13,699 nt of DNA from positions 1 to 13,699 of the forward strand of contig JAJKJG010000335.1 in assembly GCA_021154065.1 (NCBI GenBank), written 5' to 3'. The DNA comes from Methylobacterium sp. (GTDB lineage: Bacteria; Pseudomonadota; Alphaproteobacteria; Rhizobiales; Beijerinckiaceae). This document shows, piece by piece, positions 5,703-13,482 of this stretch (position 1 is the first letter of the stretch; every line of letters begins with the position of its first letter). The position numbers and the translations under genes are program-made. The notes beneath the pieces were generated by a model. The model did not search any database, was not told the origin of the DNA, and saw nothing but the letters and a program-made list of their open reading frames with translations.

Positions 5703-6961
5703 GTGGCGCAACCGGAAGACCAGGCCCTCGACGGCGATTGGGCGGCAGCGCTCGCCGAGCAGAGCTCTGGCGCGGTCAAGGCCGCTGCGGCGGCCGGAGA
5801 CGGCGGCGAGGCTTCGCTTGCCGACGAGTGGGGCGCGGCGCTCGCCGAGCAGGGCGCCTCGACCGACGCGAGCGACATGGCGGCCGAGTGGGCCACCATG
5901 ATCGAGGAGGGCGCCGGCGACGCGAACGACCTGCCGGGGGCCGACCGTTCCTGTCGCAGGGGGAGATCGATCAGCTCGTCGGCTTCTCGCTGCACGAGCT
6001 CTCCGCGACCGGCGCCGGAGGCATCCGAGCGATCGTCGATTCCGGCGTCGTGTCCTACGAGCGCCTGCCGATGCTCGAGATCATCTTCGACAGGATGGTC
6101 CGGCTCCTGTCGACGAGCTTGCGCAACTTCTTCCAGGACAATGTCGAGGTCACGCTCGACGGCATCTCGTCGGTCCGCTTCGGCGACTATCTCAACTCGA
6201 TCCCGCTGCCGGTCCAGCTCGCCGTGTTCCGTGCCGAGGGATGGGACAATTCCGGGCTCGTGACGGTCGAGTCGAGCCTTGCCTATTCGACCTTGGACCT
6301 GCTCCTGGGCGGCAAGCGCGGCAGCGCCGTCGGCCGGCTCGACGGACGGCCCTTCACGGCGATCGAGATGCGCCTCATCAAGCGCATGGTCGAGATCGTG
6401 CTCGGCGACGCGGAGCTTGCCTTCAACCCGCTCTCGCCGGTGAAGTTCGTCGTCGACCGGATCGAGACCAACCCCCGCTTCGCCACCATCACGCGCCCGG
6501 CGAACGCCGCGATCCTGATCGCCCTGAAGCTCGACATGGAAGGGCGCGGAGGGATGCTCCAGATCCTCCTTCCCTACGCCACGATCGAGCCGATCCGCGA
6601 CCTCCTCCTGCAGAGCTTCATGGGCGAGAAGCTCGGACGCGACCACATCTGGGAAGGCCATCTCGCGACCGAGCTATGGCAGGCCGAGCTCGAGGTCGAG
6701 GCGGTGCTGCATGAGATGCGGGCGCCGCTGAAGCAGGTCTTGGCCCTCCAGGTCGGCGACACGCTGATGTTCGACGCACGTCCGAACGAGCTCGTCACCC
6801 TGCGCTGCGGCGAGTGGACACTGAGCCAGGGCCGGGTCGGGCGCATCGACGACAAGATCGCGGTTCAGCTCGTGCGGCCGCTGCGGCGGTCGCGCACCAC
6901 CTTGGCGGCCTTCGAGGCGTCGATGACGAACCAGCGGGAAGGACCGGCCGCGCGATCATGA
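5703..6961 (+). CDS. fliM: Flagellar motor switch protein FliM, interrupted by an apparent -1 frameshift
   Basis: FliM is the C-ring protein that receives CheY-P and switches motor direction. Translation probably starts at GTG 5703, after AGGA that overlaps the fliL stop. The first frame gives MAQPEDQALDGDWAAALAEQ and continues to LPGA, then leaves homology at a run of five G (5936-5940). From there the -1 frame gives the rest: the CheY-binding-type motif LSQGEIDQLVGF, the middle domain (SVRFGDYLNSIPLPVQLAVF, AYSTLDLLLGGKRG, FTAIEMRLIKRMVEIVLGDA) and the C-terminal FliN-like domain (PLKQVLALQVGDTLMFDARP, CGEWTLSQGRVGRIDD). One added G makes a single 419-aa protein of normal length. Everything after the break is well conserved, so a sequencing error or very recent mutation is more likely than old decay. 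The end overlaps the next gene by ATGA. Confidence 0.93.
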
Positions 6962-7428
6962 GCTCCGCGATCAACACTCTCGCCGATTGTCTCCTCGCGG
7001 TTCTCCTCGTCGCGACGATCGCCTCCTGCGTGGCGCTGTCCCGGCGCATCACGCGGCTGAAATCGGACGAATCGGCGATGCGCAAGACAGTCGGCGAGCT
7101 GATGCTGGCGACCGAGACCGCCGAGCGTGCGATCGCCGGCCTGCGCACGACCCTCGGCGATTGCGACCGCACCCTGGCCGATCGTTTGCGAACGGCGGAG
7201 CGCTACGCCGCCGACCTCGCCGACCAGGTCGCCGCCGGCGAGACGGTGATGAGCCGCATCGCTCGCATCGTCGATTCCTCGCGCGAGGCGACTTCGCTTG
7301 AGCCGCGCGCCGAGCCGGCTCCGGCAGCGCCCAAGGGACTGAACGATGATCGCCTCGGCGCGGCGGTGCGCGCCGCGCAAGCGCTCTCGGACCGTGCCGC
7401 CCGGAGGCGTGAAGGCCGGGCCGCATGA
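6958..7428 (+). CDS. DUF6468 membrane protein of the flagellar operon
   Basis: This 156-aa product starts at an ATG that overlaps the fliM stop (ATGA). It begins MSSAINTLADCLLAVLLVAT, with one membrane helix at about 8-26, then a long helical, probably coiled-coil stretch: ITRLKSDESAMRKTVGELML, ATETAERAIAGLRTTLGDCD, RLRTAERYAADLADQVAAGE. This is the pattern I associate with DUF6468, found between fliM and motE in many alphaproteobacterial flagellar operons. Its biochemical role is unknown to me. Translational coupling on both sides argues that it is made in step with FliM and MotE and acts at the motor. The C-terminal 40 residues are Ala/Arg/Pro-rich. Confidence 0.82.
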   Translation: MSSAINTLADCLLAVLLVATIASCVALSRRITRLKSDESAMRKTVGELMLATETAERAIAGLRTTLGDCDRTLADRLRTAERYAADLADQVAAGETVMSRIARIVDSSREATSLEPRAEPAPAAPKGLNDDRLGAAVRAAQALSDRAARRREGRAA

Positions 7429-8234
7429 TCCGGCGCCTCGCCCAGGTCCGGCTCCGGCTGATCGATGCGGTCGCGCTTGCCGCGATCGCCGTGCTGGCGC
7501 TGAAGATCGTCGGCCTTCTCGCCGCGCCACCCGTGCGCGCGCCCTCCGGCTCCAACGGTCCCGGCGAGCAGATCTCCGGATTCTTCCGCGCCGTCGCGAA
7601 TGCGCGCACGAACTACGTTCCGCCGGACGTGACGATGACCGGAGCGGTGCCGGATAAGAAGGCGGAGGACACGAAGCCTGAGGCGAGCGTCACGTCCGAG
7701 GATCCACGGACGAAGCGGCCTCCGATCGAGTTCCTCGGTCCGCCGACCTCGCCGGCCGAGCGGGCGCTGCTCGAGCGGCTCGGCGAGCGGCGCGAGGAGA
7801 TTCAGCAGAAGGGGCAGGAGCTCGAGCTGCGCGAGCGCCTGCTCGAGAATGCGGAGCGCCGTATCGAAGCGCGCCTCAACGAGCTGAAAGGCGCCGAGGA
7901 CAAAGCGAGCGAGGCGCAGGGCAAACGCGGCGACACCGAGGCTGCCGCGATCCGCAATCTCGTGACCATGTACGAGGCGATGAAGCCGAAGGACGCCGCG
8001 CGCGTGTTCGACCGGCTCCCGAACGATGTGCTGGTGCCGGTCGTGATGCAGATGAATCCGCGAAAGATGGCCGAGGTGCTGGCCGTCATGTCGCCGGAAG
8101 CGGCGGAGAAGCTCACGGTTGCGCTGGCGACTCGCGCCCGCGCCGCGGCGCTGCCAGGACCGAGCCCGGCCGCGGCGCTGCCAGCGACCGAACTGCCCGC
8201 GATCGAACCCTCGCCGGCAAGGCCGCGGCGATAG
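7425..8234 (+). CDS. motE: MotE-like flagellar protein (MgtE N-domain, putative stator chaperone)
   Basis: The 269-aa protein starts at an ATG overlapping the DUF6468 stop (ATGA). It has an N-terminal membrane anchor or signal-like helix at 14-34 (DAVALAAIAVLALKIVGLLA), a disordered Pro/Lys-rich region to about 100, a strongly charged coiled coil (about 110-170, with LLERLGERREEIQQKGQELE and RLLENAERRIEARLNELKGA) and an MgtE-N-like helical domain at about 180-235: LVTMYEAMKPKDAARVFDRL, then VVMQMNPRKMAEVLAVMSPE. In Sinorhizobium MotE is a periplasmic chaperone for MotC and is required for motility. MotC is not seen here, so the exact client is inferred. The C-terminus is Ala/Pro-rich. The TAG stop overlaps the first base of the repeat element downstream, which may supply the operon's terminator. 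Confidence 0.85.
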   Translation: MIRRLAQVRLRLIDAVALAAIAVLALKIVGLLAAPPVRAPSGSNGPGEQISGFFRAVANARTNYVPPDVTMTGAVPDKKAEDTKPEASVTSEDPRTKRPPIEFLGPPTSPAERALLERLGERREEIQQKGQELELRERLLENAERRIEARLNELKGAEDKASEAQGKRGDTEAAAIRNLVTMYEAMKPKDAARVFDRLPNDVLVPVVMQMNPRKMAEVLAVMSPEAAEKLTVALATRARAAALPGPSPAAALPATELPAIEPSPARPRR

Positions 8235-8334
8235 AGCATGATCCCGAAAAGTGGGAACCGGTTTTCGGAAAAGATCATGCTCGAACAAACAGATAGAGCG
8301 GGATGATGACTCGAAGAAAAATCATCCCACTCTA
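8234..8334. repeat. Two-hairpin intergenic repeat of the kind common in Rhizobiales genomes
   Basis: The first palindrome has outer arms GAGCATGAT (8234-8242) and ATCATGCTC (8274-8282) around an imperfect inner stem (CCGAAAAG...TTTTCGG). The second has arms TAGAGCGGGATGAT (8294-8307) and ATCATCCCACTCTA (8321-8334) with one mismatch (a G-U type pair) and a 13-nt loop. A closely similar sequence recurs in intergenic spaces of Bradyrhizobium- and Methylobacterium-type genomes as I recall. It fills the gap between two convergent genes (motE and the YidB-like gene), so it could also act as a bidirectional terminator or RNA-stabilising hairpin. Only one copy lies in this window. Confidence 0.75.
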
Positions 8335-8349
8335 GCCCCTGCCGCCGGC

Positions 8350-9000
8350 CTAGACCCAGCGCGAAGCGACTTCGTCCTCGTTCGGCAGACGGCCGTCGGG
8401 AGTAAATTGGTCAACGGCATCCGGCAGCTCGTCGGCGAGGTCGGAAAGCATCTGGTCCCGCGGCATCCCGGTCTCCTGCTCGAGGTCCTGGATGGTGTCC
8501 GGGCCGAGCGCCTGTTCGAGCTCGTTCGGCGCGATCCGCTGGTTCTGGCCGCGCCCGACCCAGGAATCGACCTGATTGCCGTAGCCGTTCTGGCGGAACT
8601 GGTCGACGATCGCGCCGAGCCCGCCGCCGCCGACAAGGCCGCCGAGAAGCCCGCCCAAGCCGCCCGGCAGCATGCCGCCGAGACCGCCGCCGGCGTTCGG
8701 CCCGCCGCCCTGACCCATTCCGCCACCGCGGGGGTCGAGCGAGCCTGAGAGATCACCGAAGGGGCCGCTTCCACGGCCGCCACCGCCCATCGGCTCGCCG
8801 CCTCCGGTCCGGCCACCGCCGTCGCCCGACGGCGCCGGCGCCCCTTGGCGATTCGACGTGTAATGCTGGAACGCTTTCGCCGCGAGGAGCATCATCAGCG
8901 CCTTGACGATCGGCGAGGTCGAGCCGCCCCGCCGTTGCGACGCCGCGCCGCCCGGGCCGGAGCCCATCATGTTGCCGAGTATCGAATCCAACAGTCCCAT
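8350..9000 (-). CDS. YidB-like DUF937 protein with long glycine-rich linker
   Basis: The start at ATG 9000-8998 follows a GGGAGGA Shine-Dalgarno; the frame is open further upstream but without support. The 216-aa protein starts MGLLDSILGNMMGSGPGGAA, has a helical piece (SPIVKALMMLLAAKAFQHYT, about 29-48), then a Gly/Pro/Asn-rich low-complexity linker from about 53 to 130, including GGLGGMLPGGLGGLLGGLVG. The C-terminal part has the DUF937/YidB hallmarks: DQFRQNGYGNQVDSWVGRGQ, then NQRIAPNELEQALGPDTIQD and LADELPDAVDQFTPDGRLP. E. coli YidB is uncharacterised; homologues are small and soluble. It has its own strand and no flagellar homology, so I think it is an unrelated insertion in the flagellar locus. 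Confidence 0.88.
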   Translation of the reverse strand: MGLLDSILGNMMGSGPGGAASQRRGGSTSPIVKALMMLLAAKAFQHYTSNRQGAPAPSGDGGGRTGGGEPMGGGGRGSGPFGDLSGSLDPRGGGMGQGGGPNAGGGLGGMLPGGLGGLLGGLVGGGGLGAIVDQFRQNGYGNQVDSWVGRGQNQRIAPNELEQALGPDTIQDLEQETGMPRDQMLSDLADELPDAVDQFTPDGRLPNEDEVASRWV

Positions 9001-9302
9001 TGCCGTCCTCCCGCGTGGCGATCTCTCTTCAACGGCACTCACCGGCGAAGGTTCGAATTCGGCGACGGCCTGCTCGGAAGCCCGTCCTCGAGCCGTCGGT
9101 CCGCTGTCACATTTTGCGACAGCCCTCGATCGATTCATATCCTTAACGTCAATCCGGCATTAGCGGCGCAGACCTACAGTCGCGGCTTCGGCCCGCGGTT
9201 TCCGCCGCGGGTGCGCGCGCGTGCTCTCGGCACCTTTGCGGGTCTCGGTTCGGCAGGCTCGGTCGAGGGAAGGCGCCGGCGTTCGCTCGCCGCGCCGCCG
9301 CG
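9001..9302. other. Divergent intergenic region between the YidB-like gene and the large TPR-like gene
   Basis: No gene is convincing in these 302 bases. The left half contains the YidB-like ribosome site (GGGAGGA on the minus strand). A small inverted repeat GCTGTC/GACAGC lies at 9103-9108 and 9118-9123. A weak rightward promoter is possible: TTGCGA at 9114-9119 and TATCCT at 9138-9143, 18 bases apart, within the most AT-rich stretch. A single TTAA at 9143-9146 is not part of a full CtrA site. The frame of the downstream gene is open from 9147 but has no ATG, GTG or TTG before 9303. Confidence 0.4.
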
Positions 9303-12300
9303 ATGCTCGCCGTCGCGCTCGCCTCCTCGCTGCTCGGCGCCGGTACGGCGGCCGCCCGCTCGGCGACGGTGCGCGGTATCGAGATGAGCCGCTTCGGGCG
9401 CATCGTGCTCGAGTTCGACCGCGAGACGAAGGTCCAGGTCAGCGCCGTCAACGGCGTGCTGGTGCTGGCCTTTCCCGAGGCGGCGAAGATCCAGGGCGAG
9501 CGGCTCGCCCGTGAGCTGCCGAGCTACGTCACCCAGGTCCGGCACGATCCCGACGGGCGGGGATTGAGGGTCGCGCTGACGCAGGGCTGGCGGCCGAACG
9601 TTCTCGAAGCCGCCGAGAAGGTGTTCGTCGATCTCCTGCCGACGAACTGGTCCGGGCTGCTGCCGGCGCTTCCGCCCGAGGTCGTCGACGCGCTCGCCCG
9701 ACGGGCGCGTGAGGCCGAAGCGCGCGCCGGCGAGGAAGCACTCCGCCGTCGTGAGCAGCGCCCGCGCGATGTGTCACTGCGCGTCGCGACGCTGCCCACC
9801 CTGACGCGGCTCGTGCTCGAGCCGGTCGGCGGCGTGCCGGTCGCGCTCAAGGTCGATGGGCAGGCCGCGGAAGTGCGCATCGACGCCCCGGCTACCCTCA
9901 AGCTCGGCGGTGCCAAGACGCAGATCGGAGCCGCGATCCGCAGCATCGAATCCGTGGTTTCGGGCTCGTCCGCTCGCCTCATCCTGGTGCTGGAGGATGG
10001 CTTTGAGGCGCGCGGCTTTCGCGAGGACGATGCCTTCGTTGTCGATATCGCGAGACCGAAGCCCGCGATCGCTCCGCCGGAAGCCGGGTTCGAACCGGCG
10101 GCTCAGCCGCTTGCCGAGAGGCCGGCCGAGGCGCCGGCCGCGCCGCCCCGGGCCGAGCCGGAAGCGACCAACCGAAATGCCGATGCGTCGCCCCCGCGGC
10201 GCCCGGATGTCGCGGGCATGGTCTCGGCGAGCACCAAAGTCACGAGCGACGGACTCGCCATCGAGTTCCCTTTCCATGTCAGGACCGCGGCGGCGGCGTT
10301 CGAGCGCGGCGGCGTCACGACGGTCGTGTTCCAGACGCAAGAGACGCTCGAATTCGATCCTCTGCCGCCGGCCGCGGCGCCGTTCGCTGCGTTCAGCGGG
10401 GTCACCCGGCAGGGCGCCTTCACGGTCCTTCGCTTTGCGCTCACCGGCCCGGCTCTGACGCGGCTCGCCCAGAAGGGCGATACCTGGGTGCTCTCGATCG
10501 GCGGGACGGGCCTGACGCCGAGCGAACCCCTCACGATGCACCGCAACACGGACGACCTCGGCCGCACGCTCCTGCACCTCGGGCTCGGCGACGCGGCCGG
10601 CGTGCTTTGGCTCGAGCACGCTGCCGGCGGCGAGCGGATCGCGGTCGCGACCGCTTACGGGCCGGCCCGCGGCATCGTAAAGCCGCAGCGTTTCGTCGAG
10701 TTCGGCCTCCTCCCGAGCGCGCACGGGGTCGCGGTCGTGGCTGGCGCCGAGGATTTGGCGGTGCGGTCCGGCTGGGACGGGGTGACGATTTCGCGCGAGA
10801 TGGGGCTCGCCATCACGATGGACGACGCAGCCTCGGGCATGCCCGATGCCGACCCTGTCCTCGACCGGGAGCGCTGGAGCCGGGATCGGCTCGGCTCGGT
10901 CCTGGCGCGTCAGCGGGAGCTGAGCGCCGCCGTGATCGAAGCGCCGCGCTCCGGGCGCAGCGCCGCGCGCATCGAGCTTGCCCGGTTCCTGATGGCGAAC
11001 CGCCTCGATCCCGAGGCGGTCGGCGTCCTTTCGACCGCGGCTTTGGACGATCCGACGCTTACGCGGCAACGGCAGTTCCTGCTCCTCCAGGCGATTGCGC
11101 TCGCGCGCGCGAACCGCGCGGCCGAAGCCCGGCGCGTGCTTGCGACAGACCTCGTCGCGGAAGATCCGGAGGCGGTGCTCTGGCGTGCGGTGCTCGACGC
11201 ACGCGCGAAGCGATGGGCGGCGGCGCTCGCAACCTTCCGGCGCGCGAAGGCCTCGATCGAGGCCTATCCGGACGATATCCAGGTGGCTCTGCGCATCGCG
11301 ATGGCGCGGGCCGCAATCGAGACGAAGGATATCGATCTCGCGCGGTCGGAGACGATCGCTGCCGGTCGGCTCGGACCGGAGCCGGCCCAATGGGACGAGA
11401 TCGCGCTCCTCAAGGGCCGCGTCGCCGAGGCCGAGGGGCGGCGCGACGTCGCCCTCGATCTCTACCGCAGGCTCGCTGAGACGGCGGAGCGCCCGGTCGC
11501 AGCCGAAGCCACGTTGCGCTGGGTGACGCTCGCGCTCGCCGAGGGCGCGATGCAGCCCGAAGAGGGGATCGCGCGGCTCGAGACGCTGGCCGTCTCCTGG
11601 CGCGGCGACGAGATCGAGGCCGGGGCGCTCGGCCAGCTCGGAAGGCTCTATGCCGGAGCAGGCCGCTGGCGCGACGCCTTCACGGCGGCCCGCCGCGCCT
11701 CGCGGATCTTCCCGGACCACGACCTCACGCGCGCGCTGCACGAAGATACGGGGCGGCTCTTCGAGGACCTGTTCCTCTCGGGAAAGGGCGAGTCCCTCTC
11801 CCGCGTCGATGCGCTCGCGCTCTATTTCGATTTCAAGGACTTCACCCCGATCGGCCGCCGCGGCGACGAGATCGTGCGCCGGCTGTCCGACCGTCTGGTC
11901 GAGCTCGACCTTCTCGATCAGGCCGGCGATCTGCTCTGGCACCAGGTCGAGCACCGCCTGTCTGGCGCTGCCCGGGCGACCGTCGCGGCGCGGCTCGCGA
12001 CGGTCCGGCTGATGGACGGCAAGCCGCAGGCGGCGTTGCAGACGATCCAGGCGACGCGGCTGCCGGAGCTTCCGGCCGCGATCAAGCGGGCCCGCATCCT
12101 GCTCGAGGCGCGCGCGCTCTCCGACCTGTCGCGCACCGACCTTGCCCTCGACGTCATTGCCGGCGAGAGCGGCCCCGAGATCGAGCGCTTGCGCGCCGAC
12201 ATCCTGTGGACCGGCCGGCGCTGGCGCGACGCCGGCGAGGAGCATGAGCGGCTCGTCGGCACGCGCTGGCAGGATTCGGAGGCGCTCGGCGACCGCGAGC

Positions 12301-12635
12301 GCCGCGATGTGCTGCGCGCCGCGATCGCCTATTCGCTCGCCGACGAGGCGCTGGCGCTCGAACGGCTGCGCACCCGCTACGCCGCCAAGATGGCGGACAG
12401 CCGCGACGCCCGCGCTTTCGCCTTCCTGACCCAGCCGAAGGTCGCTTCGGCCGCGGCATTCCGTGAGATCGCCCGCGGGGTGACGAGCGCCGACACGCTC
12501 GCCGAGTTTCTCGCCGAATACCGCAAGCGCTACCCGGAAGCCGCGGTCGCCGAACGCCGCCGCGCCCCCGCGCCGGCCGAGCCTTCGGCGAAGCCGCAGG
12601 CGCAGGCGCCGATGCAGGCTCCGGCAAAAGGCTGA
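9303..12635 (+). CDS. Large exported protein with AMIN-like N-terminus and TPR-like helical repeats, flagellar-cluster associated
   Basis: At 1110 aa this is the largest gene. The first in-frame start is the ATG at 9303; it gives a signal-like MLAVALASSLLGAGTAAARS but lacks basic residues and has no Shine-Dalgarno, so the true start is uncertain. Residues 20-115 look like an AMIN-type beta domain (VRGIEMSRFGRIVLEFDRET, LPSYVTQVRHDPDGRGLRVA). A second beta-rich part at about 150-250 is followed by a Pro/Ala/Glu linker (about 253-303) and a third beta-rich region to about 490. From about 535 to 1060 it is alpha-helical with degenerate TPR-like repeats (ARIELARFLMANRLDPEAVG; QWDEIALLKGRVAEAEGRRD; LGQLGRLYAGAGRWRDAFTA). 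It ends in a Pro/Ala/Gln tail. A long TPR protein of this kind occurs in other alphaproteobacterial flagellar clusters as I recall; function unknown. It is probably periplasmic. It converges on fliP with only 3 bp between stop codons. Confidence 0.85.
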   Translation: MLAVALASSLLGAGTAAARSATVRGIEMSRFGRIVLEFDRETKVQVSAVNGVLVLAFPEAAKIQGERLARELPSYVTQVRHDPDGRGLRVALTQGWRPNVLEAAEKVFVDLLPTNWSGLLPALPPEVVDALARRAREAEARAGEEALRRREQRPRDVSLRVATLPTLTRLVLEPVGGVPVALKVDGQAAEVRIDAPATLKLGGAKTQIGAAIRSIESVVSGSSARLILVLEDGFEARGFREDDAFVVDIARPKPAIAPPEAGFEPAAQPLAERPAEAPAAPPRAEPEATNRNADASPPRRPDVAGMVSASTKVTSDGLAIEFPFHVRTAAAAFERGGVTTVVFQTQETLEFDPLPPAAAPFAAFSGVTRQGAFTVLRFALTGPALTRLAQKGDTWVLSIGGTGLTPSEPLTMHRNTDDLGRTLLHLGLGDAAGVLWLEHAAGGERIAVATAYGPARGIVKPQRFVEFGLLPSAHGVAVVAGAEDLAVRSGWDGVTISREMGLAITMDDAASGMPDADPVLDRERWSRDRLGSVLARQRELSAAVIEAPRSGRSAARIELARFLMANRLDPEAVGVLSTAALDDPTLTRQRQFLLLQAIALARANRAAEARRVLATDLVAEDPEAVLWRAVLDARAKRWAAALATFRRAKASIEAYPDDIQVALRIAMARAAIETKDIDLARSETIAAGRLGPEPAQWDEIALLKGRVAEAEGRRDVALDLYRRLAETAERPVAAEATLRWVTLALAEGAMQPEEGIARLETLAVSWRGDEIEAGALGQLGRLYAGAGRWRDAFTAARRASRIFPDHDLTRALHEDTGRLFEDLFLSGKGESLSRVDALALYFDFKDFTPIGRRGDEIVRRLSDRLVELDLLDQAGDLLWHQVEHRLSGAARATVAARLATVRLMDGKPQAALQTIQATRLPELPAAIKRARILLEARALSDLSRTDLALDVIAGESGPEIERLRADILWTGRRWRDAGEEHERLVGTRWQDSEALGDRERRDVLRAAIAYSLADEALALERLRTRYAAKMADSRDARAFAFLTQPKVASAAAFREIARGVTSADTLAEFLAEYRKRYPEAAVAERRRAPAPAEPSAKPQAQAPMQAPAKG

Positions 12636-12638
12636 CCC

Positions 12639-13433
12639 TCAGCTGCCGTAGCTCTGCACGAGCGAGCCCGCGACGAGGCTCCAGCCGTCGACGAGCACGA
12701 AGAAGATGAGCTTGAACGGCAGCGCTACCGTCACCGGCAGCAACATCATCATGCCGACCGACATCAGGATCGAGGCGACGACGAGATCGATGATCAGGAA
12801 CGGCACGAAAAGCAGGAATCCGATCTCGAAGGCGCGCCTGAGCTCCGAGATCATGAAGGCCGGCACGAGCGCCTGCAGCCCGACCTGCTCAGGCCCTTCC
12901 GGCCGCGGGCCCGGCGACAGGCTGACGAACAGCCCGAGGTCCTTCTCGCGCACATGACGCATCATGAAGACGCGAAACGGCCCCGAGGCGCGCTCGAACG
13001 CCTCGGCCGGCTGGATCCGCCCGGCGACGAGGGGCTCGATGCCGTCGCGGTAGGCGGCCGTGAAGGTCGGCGCCATGACGAAGGCGGACAGGAACAGCGC
13101 CAGGCTGACGATGACGGCGTTCGGCGGCGCCGTCTGGGTGCCGATGGCCGAGCGCAAGAGCGACAGCACCACGACGATGCGCGTGAACGAGGTCACCATC
13201 ACGAGGACGGAGGGCGCGAGCGCCAGCACGGTGACGAGCGCGACGAGCTGGAGCGCCCGCTCGGTGACGCCGCCGCCCTGGCCGAGATCGAGCGTTAGGG
13301 TCTGGGCTTCGGCCGTTGATGCCGACGCCACCGCGAGGAGCGCAACCGCGCCCGCGGCGGCGATGAGGCGCGCCGGCCCTGTCGTTTCAGGCGCCCTGAT
13401 GGCGCTCGTCCAAGGTTGATTCGGGCCGGGCAT
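12639..13433 (-). CDS. fliP: Flagellar type III export gate protein FliP
   Basis: FliP forms, with FliQ and FliR, the export gate of the flagellar type III system in the inner membrane. The 264-aa protein has a signal sequence at about 21-44 (LIAAAGAVALLAVASASTAE) and four membrane helices. The family motifs are plain: LQLVALVTVLALAPSVLVMV, TSFTRIVVVLSLLRSAIGTQ, PPNAVIVSLALFLSAFVMAP, FMISELRRAFEIGFLLFVPF, IIDLVVASILMSVGMMMLLP and LPFKLIFFVLVDGWSLVAGS. The ATG at 13433 is the only ATG before the signal sequence and has a weak ribosome site; it gives a slightly long polar N-terminus. The probable fliO is upstream, 49 bp away, in the usual O-P order. FliQ and FliR are not in the window. Confidence 0.97.
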   Translation of the reverse strand: MPGPNQPWTSAIRAPETTGPARLIAAAGAVALLAVASASTAEAQTLTLDLGQGGGVTERALQLVALVTVLALAPSVLVMVTSFTRIVVVLSLLRSAIGTQTAPPNAVIVSLALFLSAFVMAPTFTAAYRDGIEPLVAGRIQPAEAFERASGPFRVFMMRHVREKDLGLFVSLSPGPRPEGPEQVGLQALVPAFMISELRRAFEIGFLLFVPFLIIDLVVASILMSVGMMMLLPVTVALPFKLIFFVLVDGWSLVAGSLVQSYGS

Positions 13434-13482
13434 GATCAGCCCGGTACGGTGCGGCGGGGTTAGGGTCGGCGCAAGCCGCGCT

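Noticed and set aside
5156..5938. Upstream part of the fliM core frame as an N-terminal extension
   Set aside because: This part runs out of frame through fliL and the fliM N-terminus and is Arg/Gly-rich nonsense; only the part from about 5939 is fliM.
9114..9143. Sigma-70-like promoter before the TPR-like gene
   Set aside because: TTGCGA and TATCCT with an 18-base gap are only a weak match and I cannot separate it from chance; mentioned only within the intergenic entry.
9774..12245. 823-codon open frame on the minus strand opposite the TPR-like gene
   Set aside because: Although long, it is Arg/Glu/Asp-rich without domain structure and mirrors codon positions of the plus-strand gene, whose protein has a signal-like start, folded-domain patterns and helical repeats.
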